Below are positions 17,320-26,375 of a stretch of DNA of 64,000 bases, piece by piece. Below the pieces are notes generated by a model, which was not told the origin of the DNA, did no database searches, and saw nothing but the letters and a program-made list of their open reading frames with translations. How positions within the stretch are numbered: position 1 is the stretch's first letter; each line of letters begins with the position of its first letter. The DNA is from Clostridia bacterium (GTDB lineage Bacteria > Bacillota > Clostridia > Christensenellales > CAG-917): contig JAFZMH010000002.1 in the NCBI GenBank assembly GCA_017553325.1, positions 62,001 through 126,000 on the forward strand, written 5' to 3'. A program made the translations under genes and the position numbers.

Positions 17320-18042
17320 TTGAACTATAAAATAATTGAAGGCTCTAAGTTTCAAACCGTAAACGGCAACGAGACGAGGGACTACGTAGTATTTTTGCAC
17401 GGCTGGGGCGGTAGCGTCTCCGCCTTTTTGTTTGTCGCAAAGAGGCTCGCGACCTTGGGTTATCGCTGTATTTTGCTCGATATGGCGGGTTTCGGCGACA
17501 CTCCCGAACCGACTTTTCCGTACACGGTCAAAGCGTACGCAAACGACGTGAGGCGGCTTTTATACGATCTCGGGATAGAAAAAGCCGTGTTCGTCGGGCA
17601 GTCGTTCGGCGGAAGAATTGCGACGGAACTCGCATATTCAAGCCCCGACACCGTCAAAAAACTCGTGTTAATCGACGCCGCGGGCTGCAAGCCGAGACGC
17701 GGTTTAAAGTATCGTTTAAGGGTATTTGCGCACAAATTTTTGCAAAAAATCGGCAAAAAAGGGTTGAAAGGATCAAGAGATTATCAAGTTTTGTCGCCCG
17801 TCATGCGCGAAACATTCAAAAACGTGGTCAATTATTTTCAGGACGGGCAACTCGAATATATCGTCTGTCCCACCGCAATTTTTTGGGGCAAAAACGACAA
17901 GGAAACTCCGCTGTATATGGCGAAACGGCTGAAAAAACGCATAAAAAACTCACAGCTGTTTTTGCTTGACGGCGGACATTTTGCCTATATGGACGACTTT
18001 TTCAGGTTTTTCGCCGTGTTTTCGGCGTTTTTGAAGGAATAA
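17320..18042 (+). CDS. Alpha/beta hydrolase
   Basis: This 240-residue cytoplasmic hydrolase has the oxyanion motif LHGWGG, the nucleophile elbow GQSFGG (Ser near residue 92), the acid in FWGKNDKETP and the terminal histidine in LDGGHFAYMD. The substrate is unknown. The start codon is TTG at 17320, preceded by a perfect AAGGAGG. The next gene, a MurF-like ligase, follows after 2 bases, and this pairing suggests a role linked to cell-wall precursor or lipid metabolism, which is inference. Confidence 0.88.
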   Translation: MNYKIIEGSKFQTVNGNETRDYVVFLHGWGGSVSAFLFVAKRLATLGYRCILLDMAGFGDTPEPTFPYTVKAYANDVRRLLYDLGIEKAVFVGQSFGGRIATELAYSSPDTVKKLVLIDAAGCKPRRGLKYRLRVFAHKFLQKIGKKGLKGSRDYQVLSPVMRETFKNVVNYFQDGQLEYIVCPTAIFWGKNDKETPLYMAKRLKKRIKNSQLFLLDGGHFAYMDDFFRFFAVFSAFLKE

Positions 18043-18044
18043 TT

Positions 18045-19640
18045 ATGGCACTTGCGCGCGGCGACTGGTTCTTTGTCGTAATGGTTTTCGTCACGAGTTT
18101 CTTTATGACTCGTCCTTATCTCTACGCAATACAGCAAGACAACTATCGCATAACCGAGATTTTCAAAAACCGCAGACTGAAACTCGTCTATGCGTTCGAC
18201 GTCTGCGCCGTGGCGATATTCGTCGGCGCGTGGACGGGGTTTTACTTCGTGCAAGCGCGAGCGTTTTTCGGTTTTTTGACCGCATTATTCTTTTTCGTCG
18301 CAGAGATTGCAATGTATTTTATGGAAGATTTGCCGACGAGAAAGAAACCTCTCAAATACACGAAACGCGCGGTTAGATGCCTTGTTTTCGTGTCTTTATT
18401 CGGTACTGCGTGCGCAACAGCGGCGCTTGCCGTCGCAAACGTGCACCTTGCAGATTCCTATCTTCGTTATCTCGTGTTTTTTGCCTATCCGCTCGTTTTT
18501 CCGCTTGCGTTTATTATGGGCGGAAACTTGATAAACGTATTTGAAAAGGCGAACAACAAGGGCTATGAGCTCAGAACCGCGCGAATACTCAAAAGTATGC
18601 CGAATCTTCAAAAGATTGCAATAACCGGCAGTTTTGGCAAGACTTCCGTCAAAAACTTCCTGACGACGATATTGAAACAGAAACTCAACGTGCTCGCCAC
18701 ACCCAAAAGTTTCAATACTCCTATGGGCATATCGCTTGCGGTAAAAGAGCTTGACGAAACCTACGACTGTTTCGTCGCGGAATTCGGAGCAAGGAGAGTA
18801 GGCGATATAAAGCGTCTTATGAGAATCGTAAAGCCCGATATCGCTGTTTTGACTGGCATAAACGAGCAACATCTCGAAACTTTCCGCTCAAAAAAGAACA
18901 TTATCAATGAAAAATGCAAGATTTTGGACGTTTCGAACGGTTTTTGCGTCGTAAACGACGAATTAAGAGGCGTCGTCACCGAAAAACTCAGCGGAAAAGA
19001 CGCTAAGGTGATATACGTCGGATTTGACGAAAGTTCCTTTATTCGCGCCGAAAATATCGCCGTCAGCGAGCAAGGAAGTACTTTCGACCTCATTGTCGAC
19101 GGGGAACGATTTTTTGCAAAAACCCGACTCATCGGAGAACATAACGTAAAAAACCTCTTGCTTGCGACGGGCGTCGCATACGGCTTGGGGGTGGAAATCC
19201 CGTATATTTTGCAGGGAATAGAGTGCGCGGAGCCCGTTCCGCACCGTATGGAACTCATAAACGGAAACGGTATAACAATAATCGACGACAGTTTCAACGG
19301 CAACCCAACCGGCGCAAATTGCGCTTTGAACACCCTAAAACTCTTTGATGGAAGAAAAGTCGTTTTGACGCCCGGACTCGTGGAACTCGGAAAAGAGGAG
19401 ACGAGAATAAACTTTGACCTGGGAGTGAGTATTTCAAAAGTTGCCGACCTCGTTATGCTCGTCGGTGTGAAACGTACGGACTCGATAAAGAGAGGTTTGC
19501 TTGCTGCAGGTTTTGGAGGGGAGATACATATCTACAAGTCGCTTTCTTCTGCCGAAAGCGATTTCGAAAATCGCTTGAAGGTGGGGGATATACTGCTTAT
19601 TCTCAACGATTTGCCTGATATTTACGACGAAAGACTGTAA
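18045..19640 (+). CDS. murF: MurF-like ligase with an N-terminal membrane domain
   Basis: This 531-residue protein joins a membrane domain (residues 1-165, about five hydrophobic segments) to a Mur ligase body. The ligase part has the ATP-binding GSFGKTSVKNF near residue 193, a GINEQHLETF segment and the MurF-type DDSFNGNPTGANCALNTL. The usual soluble MurF N-terminal substrate domain is not seen, and the membrane region takes its place. The enzyme should add D-Ala-D-Ala to the UDP-MurNAc-tripeptide, and ddl, which makes D-Ala-D-Ala, is next. Another Mur-ligase-type activity cannot be excluded. Confidence 0.85.
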   Translation: MALARGDWFFVVMVFVTSFFMTRPYLYAIQQDNYRITEIFKNRRLKLVYAFDVCAVAIFVGAWTGFYFVQARAFFGFLTALFFFVAEIAMYFMEDLPTRKKPLKYTKRAVRCLVFVSLFGTACATAALAVANVHLADSYLRYLVFFAYPLVFPLAFIMGGNLINVFEKANNKGYELRTARILKSMPNLQKIAITGSFGKTSVKNFLTTILKQKLNVLATPKSFNTPMGISLAVKELDETYDCFVAEFGARRVGDIKRLMRIVKPDIAVLTGINEQHLETFRSKKNIINEKCKILDVSNGFCVVNDELRGVVTEKLSGKDAKVIYVGFDESSFIRAENIAVSEQGSTFDLIVDGERFFAKTRLIGEHNVKNLLLATGVAYGLGVEIPYILQGIECAEPVPHRMELINGNGITIIDDSFNGNPTGANCALNTLKLFDGRKVVLTPGLVELGKEETRINFDLGVSISKVADLVMLVGVKRTDSIKRGLLAAGFGGEIHIYKSLSSAESDFENRLKVGDILLILNDLPDIYDERL

Positions 19641-19712
19641 TAAACTTGTTTTGCAAAAACGCGCCGAAACGGTAGGTTTTTTGCCTTAAATTCCTCGATT
19701 ATTTGCAAAAAC

Positions 19713-19779
19713 TATTCTAAAAAACGCCGAATTTTGTAAATGTATTTTATTTTTATCCTAAAAAATCACCAAAAAAATG
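19713..19779 (+). repeat. Degenerate AT-rich repeat upstream of ddl
   Basis: Two related units begin at 19713 (TATTCTAAAAAACGCCGAAT...) and 19754 (TATCCTAAAAAATCACC...). The first 36 bases match the repeat at 35113-35148 at 31 positions. The function is unknown; it lies in the murF-ddl gap where a promoter for ddl would be expected. Confidence 0.6.
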
Positions 19780-19812
19780 CGTTTTGAATATACTGCGAAA
19801 AGAGGTGGGCCT

Positions 19813-20928
19813 ATGCGAAAAAGGGTGGCGGTTATCTTTGGCGGAAGATCGCTTGAACACGACGTTTCAATCATAAGCGCGATGCAGGTTTTGTCCAATA
19901 TCGACAAAAACAAGTATATAGTCGAGCCGATTTATATGAGGGACGGAGACTTTTTTGCGTCGGACGTGGACAGGCTTGAAGCTTTTGGCGAATTCGATTC
20001 CGCCAAGCATAAAAAACTCATCTTGTATAGCGGAGAATTCTTTGCGCTCAAAAAGAACAGAATTAAAAAGTTTTTCAGACCGGACGTCGCGCTCGTCGTA
20101 TGCCACGGCGGAGAGGGGGAAAACGGAAATCTTCAAGCTATGCTTGAAATGAACGGCGTTCCTTTTACGTCTCCGTATCCATTGCAATCGGCAATCTGTA
20201 TGGACAAAGAGTTTTCAAAGAGGGTGTTTGAAAATATGCTACTTTCCGTATTGCCCTTCGAGACCGCGACGAGAAATGAGTATTTTGAGGATAAAGACAA
20301 AATCGTCTTTATGTTCGAGAGTTTGTTGTCCTATCCGCTCATCGTCAAGCCTGCTCGATTGGGCAGCAGTATAGGAATAGGCGTAGCGAAAGACAGGGCG
20401 GAACTCAAAGACGCGCTCGACATCGCTTTCACTTTCGACGACAAAGTCGTCGTAGAACACAAACTCGACGGTTTCGTTGAGGTTAATTGCGCGGCGTATT
20501 CGAGCGGAGACGAGATAGTCGTGGGCAGGACGGAGCAACCCGTCACCGCCAACGAGTTTTTGACCTTTGCCGATAAGTACGAGCGGGGCGGGAAGATGAG
20601 CGAACTGACAAGAATATCGCCTGCGGACATAGGTTCTCTGAACCTAATCGTCAAAGCCATGACGGAAAGAATATATCGCGACTTCGATATGAACGGCATA
20701 ATCAGGGTGGACTACTTAGTGGACGTAAAGCGTGGCAAAGTATACGTCAACGAGATAAACACCGTGCCCGGGTCACTTGCGTTTTATCTGTTCGATACGG
20801 ACTTTAAAACATTGCTGGACGAAGTGATTTCCGCCGCTATAAAACGCGGCTTCGAGCGCAAGTCAACCGTAAGTTTCAAAACCGAGATACTGTCCAAGTT
20901 CAAAGGTGGACAAAAACTTGTGAAATAA
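19813..20928 (+). CDS. ddl: D-alanine--D-alanine ligase
   Basis: This ATP-grasp enzyme joins two D-alanines for the peptidoglycan stem. The 371-residue protein has the N-terminal FGGRSLEHDVSIISA, the ATP-grasp KPARLGSSIGI, the EHKLDG...VNC segment and the C-terminal VDYLVD...YVNEINTVPGS metal and substrate site. The start MRKRVAV is supported by GAGGTGG; the in-frame upstream codons lack a site. It follows the MurF-like gene by 172 bases and ends at a hairpin terminator shared with the convergent gene. Confidence 0.96.
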   Translation: MRKRVAVIFGGRSLEHDVSIISAMQVLSNIDKNKYIVEPIYMRDGDFFASDVDRLEAFGEFDSAKHKKLILYSGEFFALKKNRIKKFFRPDVALVVCHGGEGENGNLQAMLEMNGVPFTSPYPLQSAICMDKEFSKRVFENMLLSVLPFETATRNEYFEDKDKIVFMFESLLSYPLIVKPARLGSSIGIGVAKDRAELKDALDIAFTFDDKVVVEHKLDGFVEVNCAAYSSGDEIVVGRTEQPVTANEFLTFADKYERGGKMSELTRISPADIGSLNLIVKAMTERIYRDFDMNGIIRVDYLVDVKRGKVYVNEINTVPGSLAFYLFDTDFKTLLDEVISAAIKRGFERKSTVSFKTEILSKFKGGQKLVK

Positions 20929-20940
20929 TCGGTATAAAAA

Positions 20941-20966
20941 AAGAGTGCTAAGCACTCTTAAATTTC
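20941..20966. terminator. Convergent terminator after ddl
   Basis: AAGAGTGC, TAA, GCACTCTT forms an 8-bp stem. Seven A's precede it (T's for the minus strand), and AAATTTC follows on the plus strand. Confidence 0.75.
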
Positions 20967-20970
20967 AAAA

Positions 20971-21786
20971 TCAATCCTCGTTCGAAGGTTTCGCCAAGAT
21001 GTATTCGCCTTCAATATCTATCGAGTTTTCAAGTTCCTTCGGAATATAAATTCTGATTTGATTTTCGATTTCGTTTTCGTCAAACATAAAGAACAAAAGT
21101 TTTTCCTTTGCGCCGTCAAGAGAGGGGCGTTCGCCTTCCGTCACCGTAAGAGTTCGGTTTTTGACGGTGAGGGAGAGTTGATTTTTGTATTTTTCATAAC
21201 CGTCCACGGTTATAAACCCTTGTTTGTCCGCGTCTTCCGTGTAGATTATCACTGCGTTTTTGACGTCGAGTTCGACGACTATGGCGTTTATGTCGTCGGT
21301 TGTTTGAAAGCGCACTTCGCGGTATTTTACGTCGGCGTAATAGTCGTTTTGCTCCATATACGTCGAAAGGGTTTGCACCCACTTATCCCTGTTCATGCAC
21401 CCGAGCGCGGCGGAGCTTATCGCGCATATCGCACCCACGAGAAGCACGACGAGGGCGACGTTTTGCGGAGTGATATAGTCCTTGAGCGTCTTTTCCTCTT
21501 TTTGGGGCGGAACGTACGACTTGTCCATGCGTTTTTTATAGTATTTGCCATAGGCAAAAAAGCCGTTGAGCGATAAAAGTCCAAACCCGACGCAAATCAT
21601 ACTCGCCGCAAAAACGAGGAGAAAAACCATGGCCGATTTTAAAGCCGCGACCAGAATTATCGAGTACATAAAAAAGAGTAGTCCGCCAAGCAAAAACACC
21701 ACCGCAAGCGTCATAAGCAAGACGAACGGCAGGGGGAGAAGCTTTTCTTTAAAACTTGTAAAGCGAGGGTTTTCGACTTGTTTCAT
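20971..21786 (-). CDS. Membrane protein with a DUF4097-like extracytoplasmic domain
   Basis: This 271-residue protein has an N-terminal membrane hairpin (about residues 15-65), a third hydrophobic segment (about 108-130) and a C-terminal beta-rich domain (TDDINAIVVELDVKNAVIIYTEDADKQ..., IRIYIPKEL) like the beta-solenoid DUF4097 domains. The function is unknown. The reading frame extends far upstream, but the ATG at 21786 lies 7 bases after a perfect TATAAT and has no Shine-Dalgarno, so it is chosen as a leaderless start. Confidence 0.7.
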   Translation of the reverse strand: MKQVENPRFTSFKEKLLPLPFVLLMTLAVVFLLGGLLFFMYSIILVAALKSAMVFLLVFAASMICVGFGLLSLNGFFAYGKYYKKRMDKSYVPPQKEEKTLKDYITPQNVALVVLLVGAICAISSAALGCMNRDKWVQTLSTYMEQNDYYADVKYREVRFQTTDDINAIVVELDVKNAVIIYTEDADKQGFITVDGYEKYKNQLSLTVKNRTLTVTEGERPSLDGAKEKLLFFMFDENEIENQIRIYIPKELENSIDIEGEYILAKPSNED

Positions 21787-21793
21787 GGCACAA

Positions 21794-21822
21794 ATTATAG
21801 AGGCAAAACCTTTGCTTGTCAA
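21794..21822 (-). promoter_or_regulatory. Consensus promoter, leaderless type
   Basis: On the minus strand TTGACA, a 17-base spacer and TATAAT match the SigA consensus at all twelve positions. Only 7 bases separate the -10 box from the ATG at 21786. Confidence 0.85.
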
Positions 21823-21968
21823 ACGGTTGCGAGGGTTGACGGGTGCGGCGGGCAAAAAATCGGCATAAAAATTTTTCGCTTTCATAATCTTTATTGACGA
21901 TATTCGACAAGGCTCGACTTTCTTTGCCGAAAACCTCGTCAAAAAATAAGCTACTTTTGAGGTGCAAC

Positions 21969-22727
21969 GTGATATTGACTTTGAGAAGAAAGGACATTGT
22001 CTTAGCGATTGCCTACGCAATCGTTGCGATAGTTCTTGTGACGGCGGTGTGGGCGACTTCAACCGCGAGCGTGTTTTTCGGCGGAAGGAAGATACCCGTA
22101 TACGGCGTCGATACGGAAGAAAAAGTGATCGCGCTCACTTTCGACGCGGCGTGGGGAGCGGACAAGACGCAGGGTATTCTCGATATTATGAAAGAGTACG
22201 GCGCAACCGGCACTTTCTTTCTCGTAGGGTTTTGGATAGACAAATTCGAGGAGGAGACGAAGGCGATTGCCTCCGCGGGCTTCGATATCGGCAATCACTC
22301 CAAAAATCATCTCAATATGCCGAAACTCAGCGAGGACGCGATTCGCGACGAAATAAACTATGTCAACGACAGGGTATTCTCGCTCACGGGCAAAAAACCT
22401 ACCTATTTCCGCGCGCCGTACGGAGACTACGACGACAAGCTTATGACCGTGCTCGACGAACTCGGTATGACGGGAGTGCAGTGGTCGATTGACAGCCTCG
22501 ATTGGAAAGGGCTATCTGCAAAGCAGATATACGACAGAATAGTGCCAAAGGCGAAGAGCGGAGACATAGTGCTCTTTCACAATAACAGCGACCACGTGCT
22601 CGACGCGCTCCCGCTCGTGCTTGCGGAACTGAAAGCCAAAGGCTTTAAATTCGTGAAACTAAGCGAACTGGTCGCGACGGAAAACTATACCGTCGACACG
22701 AACGGAATACAACACAAAAGCGCGTAG
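21969..22727 (+). CDS. Polysaccharide deacetylase, PdaB-like
   Basis: This 252-residue protein has one N-terminal membrane segment and a NodB-type deacetylase domain. The motif LTFDAAWG replaces the usual TFDD, as in the sporulation protein PdaB. Other motifs are FFLVGFW, GNHSKNHLN (metal histidines), YFRAPYGDYD and a late DIVLFHNN. It probably acts on peptidoglycan during spore formation. The start is uncertain: GTG at 21969 follows GAGGTG by 4 bases, while TTG at 21975 would give a 10-base spacing. A SigG-like pair (GCATA, CATAATC) lies upstream at a short 15-base spacing, too weak to assign. Confidence 0.85.
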   Translation: MILTLRRKDIVLAIAYAIVAIVLVTAVWATSTASVFFGGRKIPVYGVDTEEKVIALTFDAAWGADKTQGILDIMKEYGATGTFFLVGFWIDKFEEETKAIASAGFDIGNHSKNHLNMPKLSEDAIRDEINYVNDRVFSLTGKKPTYFRAPYGDYDDKLMTVLDELGMTGVQWSIDSLDWKGLSAKQIYDRIVPKAKSGDIVLFHNNSDHVLDALPLVLAELKAKGFKFVKLSELVATENYTVDTNGIQHKSA

Positions 22728-22769
22728 ACTTCGCGCAAAATACACAAAGAATTTGGGAGAACAAACGCA

Positions 22770-23387
22770 ATGAGTTATCTTGAAATGTACAACAACAGAG
22801 TGTGCCTGACAGGCGAAATAACCGACGAACCTGCATTTTCACACGAGATAATGGGAGAGGGGTTTTACGACGTCACGGTCGCGGTAAAAAGGCTCAGTGG
22901 ACAAAACGACCTCATTCCGCTCACGGTATCCGAGCGGTTAATGGAAGGCAAAGATTTTAACCTCGGCAATTTGATAGGCGTCGTGGGACAACTCCGCAGC
23001 TACAACAAACTCGTGGGAGACAGGTCGAAACTCGTGCTCAAAGTCTTCGTCAGAGAACTCGCAGAACCCGACCTCAATATGCCCAACAAGATAGAACTTT
23101 CGGGTTTCGTGTGCAAGCCGCCGATATACAGGACGACGCCTTTCAATCGCGAAATTGCCGACCTGCTCGTGGCGGTGAACAGGGCGTACAACAAGTCTGA
23201 CTACATTCCCGCGATAGCGTGGGGGCGCAACGCGCGCTATGCGAACACGTTTTCAGTCGGCGAAAAAGTTTTTATCGAGGGCAGAATACAGTCTCGCGTC
23301 TACCAAAAGCAGCTCGACGACGGGAGCCTGGAGGACAGAACTGCGTACGAGGTGTCCGTTTCAAAACTCGAACTTATAAACGACTGA
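22770..23387 (+). CDS. Single-stranded DNA-binding protein with two OB folds
   Basis: This 205-residue protein reads as two SSB-like OB-fold halves. The first runs from NRVCLTGEITDEP to about residue 100, and the second from NKIELSGFVCKPPIYRTTPFNREIADLLVAVNR to FIEGRIQSRVYQK. The second half keeps the classic SSB strand pattern. A primary bacterial SSB normally has one OB fold and an acidic C-terminal tip; here the tip (LELIND) is short and only weakly acidic. It may be an accessory SSB or a primosomal PriB-like protein. The ribosome site is weak (GGGAG, 12 bases upstream). Confidence 0.8.
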   Translation: MSYLEMYNNRVCLTGEITDEPAFSHEIMGEGFYDVTVAVKRLSGQNDLIPLTVSERLMEGKDFNLGNLIGVVGQLRSYNKLVGDRSKLVLKVFVRELAEPDLNMPNKIELSGFVCKPPIYRTTPFNREIADLLVAVNRAYNKSDYIPAIAWGRNARYANTFSVGEKVFIEGRIQSRVYQKQLDDGSLEDRTAYEVSVSKLELIND

Positions 23388-23558
23388 TTTGCGGTTTTAA
23401 ATCAAAAACCTCGCAAATTTCGGCAAATATCTGAAAAATTCGGCGTATTTTTGCAAAATATAGTGCAAATACGCCTGTTTTTTTGATTTTGCTATTTACA
23501 AACGCGCTTTTTTGTTATAAAATTATTTTATTATAAAGTATCCAAAGGGGGATAACTC
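23388..23558 (+). promoter_or_regulatory. AT-rich region upstream of the GH36 gene
   Basis: TTTACA (23495-23500) and TATAAA (23516-23521) form a possible promoter at a short 15-base spacing. The upstream part is AT-rich with scattered TTTTGCAAA-type segments related in composition to the repeats at 19.7 and 35.1 kb. A strong AAAGGGGG ribosome site precedes the ATG at 23559. Confidence 0.4.
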
Positions 23559-25262
23559 ATGAACATCAAAAATTTTTCCGTCGAACTCGAGTACAAGACC
23601 GGCGATAAGTCGAAAAAACTTTCGCTTGAAGCCGGAGACGTCATCAAAGGCTACGAAGACGAAGATTTAAATCTCGTCTGTCTCGTCGACGACAGCGACG
23701 CCGTTCACACTTTAAAACTCAAACTGAACGCAAAAAAACCGCTCGAAATGAAGAGTGCGCAAATCATACACGACCATTTTTACGGCAATCGCGAGCAATT
23801 CTTTGCAAACGGCTATCAATCTTGGACTACGTCGAGAGAATTTAAGCGCGGCGACGTGCAATACGGGCTCAGAAGTCTCAGCAAATTGCCGGGCATACGC
23901 GAGATCTCAGGCGTGAGCGGCGACTATCACTTCACGCTCTACGGCAAGGACTTGTATCACAGCTTCACATACACCTATCTGCGTGACGACAGCAAAGTGG
24001 AATTCTTCGGCTCTTTGAACGAGCGTACCGGCTACACGATTTTCTACGCGGATATGAAGGCGAACGTCTTCGTCATCTCGAAGGACGTGGAAGGCTTGAC
24101 CGTCGAAGGCGAATACGACCTCATCCACACGATGCACACGGTCGGGACTTACGACGAAGTGTTCGATCGCTATTTCGAGACGTATCCGCTCAAGCACACG
24201 GGCAGAGTGGACCACTTTGCGGGTTATACGTCTTGGTACAACTATTTCCAAAACATCGACGAAAAGATTATTCTCCGCGACCTCGAAGGCTTGAAGCGCG
24301 CCGGCGAAGCCGCAAATATTTTCCAAATCGACGACGGCTACGAGACGAAGGTCGGCGATTGGGACCTCGATCTCGTCAAATTCCCGAACGGTATGGCGTC
24401 AGTCGTGGATAAAATCCACGCGGCAGGCTTTAAAGCGGGACTTTGGCTCGCTCCGTTCGCGGCGGAATTCAAGGCGAATATCGTCAAAACTCATCCCGAA
24501 TGGCTCATCAAGACCGTCAAAGGCAAAAATCAAATCAGCGGTATCGCGTGGAACGGCTTCTATGCGCTCGACATCGAGCAACAAGAGGTCAGAGATTACA
24601 TAAGAGCGTACTTTGACAGAGTATTCGACGAGTGGGGCTTCGATATGGTCAAACTCGACTTCCTCTACGCCGCCTGCATCAGACCGCGCAACAACAAGAC
24701 GCGCGGACAACTTATGTGCGAGGCGATGGACTTCTTGCGCGAGTGCTGCCGTGACAAGATTATTCTCGGTTGCGGCGTTCCGCTCGGTCCGTCCTTCGGT
24801 ATCGTCGACGCTTGCCGTATCAGTTGCGATGCGGAACTTTCCTTTAAGGAAAGATGGTACACGAAAGTGACCAACCAAGAGATTATCTCCGCAAAGATGT
24901 CAATGAACAACTCCATCTTCCGCCGTCATTTGAACGGAAGAATTATGGCAAACGACCCGGACGTCTTCTTCCTTCGCGACGACGGTATGAAGCCGGCAAA
25001 GTTCAATATGGAGCAAAAGAAACTCTTGGCAAAGGTCAACAATATGTTCGGTTCGGTTCTGTTCGTCTCCGACGACGTCAACAACTACGACGACGAGAAG
25101 ATGCAAATTCTTCTTGAAAGCTACAAGAAATTCGACGGCAAAGTGCTGGGTGCTGAATACGTCAGCCACGACGAGATTGAAATCGTCTATGAAAAGGACG
25201 GCGTAAAGCGCGCCCTCAGATACAACACGCTCACCGGCGTAAATACGGACAAAGAAATCTAA
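23559..25262 (+). CDS. Alpha-galactosidase-like glycoside hydrolase, family GH36
   Basis: This 567-residue enzyme probably hydrolyses terminal alpha-galactosides such as raffinose-family sugars. It has an N-terminal beta domain (NGYQSWTTSREF) and a TIM barrel with GYTSWYNYFQNI and FQIDDGYETKVGDW. The nucleophile Asp is in MVKLDFLYAA and the acid/base Asp in CRISCDAE. There is no signal peptide, so it acts in the cytoplasm and needs imported oligosaccharides; no transporter is nearby. GH36 also includes alpha-N-acetylgalactosaminidases, so exact specificity is open. The next gene starts 13 bases later but belongs to the conserved yggS-sepF block. Confidence 0.88.
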   Translation: MNIKNFSVELEYKTGDKSKKLSLEAGDVIKGYEDEDLNLVCLVDDSDAVHTLKLKLNAKKPLEMKSAQIIHDHFYGNREQFFANGYQSWTTSREFKRGDVQYGLRSLSKLPGIREISGVSGDYHFTLYGKDLYHSFTYTYLRDDSKVEFFGSLNERTGYTIFYADMKANVFVISKDVEGLTVEGEYDLIHTMHTVGTYDEVFDRYFETYPLKHTGRVDHFAGYTSWYNYFQNIDEKIILRDLEGLKRAGEAANIFQIDDGYETKVGDWDLDLVKFPNGMASVVDKIHAAGFKAGLWLAPFAAEFKANIVKTHPEWLIKTVKGKNQISGIAWNGFYALDIEQQEVRDYIRAYFDRVFDEWGFDMVKLDFLYAACIRPRNNKTRGQLMCEAMDFLRECCRDKIILGCGVPLGPSFGIVDACRISCDAELSFKERWYTKVTNQEIISAKMSMNNSIFRRHLNGRIMANDPDVFFLRDDGMKPAKFNMEQKKLLAKVNNMFGSVLFVSDDVNNYDDEKMQILLESYKKFDGKVLGAEYVSHDEIEIVYEKDGVKRALRYNTLTGVNTDKEI

Positions 25263-25275
25263 TCGAGAGGCAAGT

Positions 25276-25944
25276 ATGATTTTGCTTGACAATCTGACCG
25301 CCGTTCGCGCGCAGGTAAACGCTTGCCCGCGCGAAGTGGTGCTTGTCGCCGCGACAAAGACGCAGACGAAAGAGACAGTCGACGAGTTTATGACGCTCGC
25401 TCCCGATTTCGTGCTCGGCGAGAACAGGGTGCAGGAATTGCAAGAGAAGTACGACGACAGATACGTTTGGCACTTTATCGGCAGACTGCAAACCAACAAG
25501 GTCAAGTATATCGTCGGCAAGGTCGCGCTCATACATTCGCTTGACCGTATTGAACTTGCAGACGAGATTGAAAAGCAAGCGAAAAAACGTGGTATCGTGC
25601 AAGATTGCCTTGTCGAAGTCAATATGGGAGGCGAACTGTCGAAGGGCGGAATTGAGCCAAACAAACTCTTTGAGTTTGTCGACAGTTTGAAAGGCTACGG
25701 ACATTTGAGAGTTTTGGGTATAATGTCCGTGCTCCCGAACCTCGATGACAAAACGGAACTCGAAGCCGAATACGCAAGGCTTCAAAACTTATTTGAACAA
25801 CTGAAAACCAAAAAACAGACCAACCTCGACGTGAAATATCTCTCCGCGGGAATGACCAACGATTTTGAAATCGCGCTCAAATACGGCTCGAATATGATAC
25901 GTCTCGGCAGACTGTTATTCGGTGAAAGAACGGCGACAAAATAG
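25276..25944 (+). CDS. yggS: YggS-family PLP homeostasis protein
   Basis: This 222-residue PLP-binding protein, without known catalysis, keeps pyridoxal phosphate and amino-acid pools balanced. The PLP lysine is in LVAATKTQT, followed by LGENRVQELQEKY, WHFIGRLQTNKVKYI and LSAGMTNDFEIALKYGSNMIRLG near the end. In Firmicutes this gene (ylmE) precedes sepF, as it does here. The ribosome site GAGAGGCAAG precedes the ATG. Confidence 0.95.
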   Translation: MILLDNLTAVRAQVNACPREVVLVAATKTQTKETVDEFMTLAPDFVLGENRVQELQEKYDDRYVWHFIGRLQTNKVKYIVGKVALIHSLDRIELADEIEKQAKKRGIVQDCLVEVNMGGELSKGGIEPNKLFEFVDSLKGYGHLRVLGIMSVLPNLDDKTELEAEYARLQNLFEQLKTKKQTNLDVKYLSAGMTNDFEIALKYGSNMIRLGRLLFGERTATK

Positions 25945-25958
25945 TCGCAAAGGGAACT

Positions 25959-26372
25959 ATGGACGACAGATATTCAAGACCAAATCAAAATCCGGAAACA
26001 ATGGGTGACAGAAACAGAATTTCAAGAATTCTGTCCCGCGGAGACGCTCCGCAACCGCAAAGACCGCAGTATGCACCGCAACCTCAGCCAAGCGGTATGC
26101 CTATGACGTCGCAGGGCGGAGTCGTCATCTATTCTCCTTCCACCTATGAGGACGTGCAACTGCTCATCGACCATCTCAAGATGAGAGAGCAGGTGATAGT
26201 CGATTTTTCCACGCTCAATCAAGCGTCGGTCTATCGCATTTTGGACTTTATGAGCGGTGCAATCTATGCGCTCAGCGGCTCGATACAGCAGATAACCAAA
26301 AACATCTTCCTGTTTGCGCCCGCAGGCGTGACGATAACCGTCCCTCCGCAACTCGGAAGGAACGGGAGGTAG
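25959..26372 (+). CDS. sepF: Cell division protein SepF
   Basis: SepF anchors FtsZ filaments to the membrane and shapes the septum. This 137-residue protein has a Pro/Gln-rich linker (about residues 30-50) and the conserved domain VVIYSPSTYEDVQLLIDHLKMREQVIVDFSTLNQASVYRILDFMSGAIYAL. The very N-terminus, normally an amphipathic membrane helix, is polar here (DDRYSRPNQNPE), and the helix-like part seems to be MGDRNRISRIL. It lies between yggS and lspA with 14- and 3-base gaps, indicating an operon. Confidence 0.94.
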   Translation: MDDRYSRPNQNPETMGDRNRISRILSRGDAPQPQRPQYAPQPQPSGMPMTSQGGVVIYSPSTYEDVQLLIDHLKMREQVIVDFSTLNQASVYRILDFMSGAIYALSGSIQQITKNIFLFAPAGVTITVPPQLGRNGR

Positions 26373-26375
26373 TTT

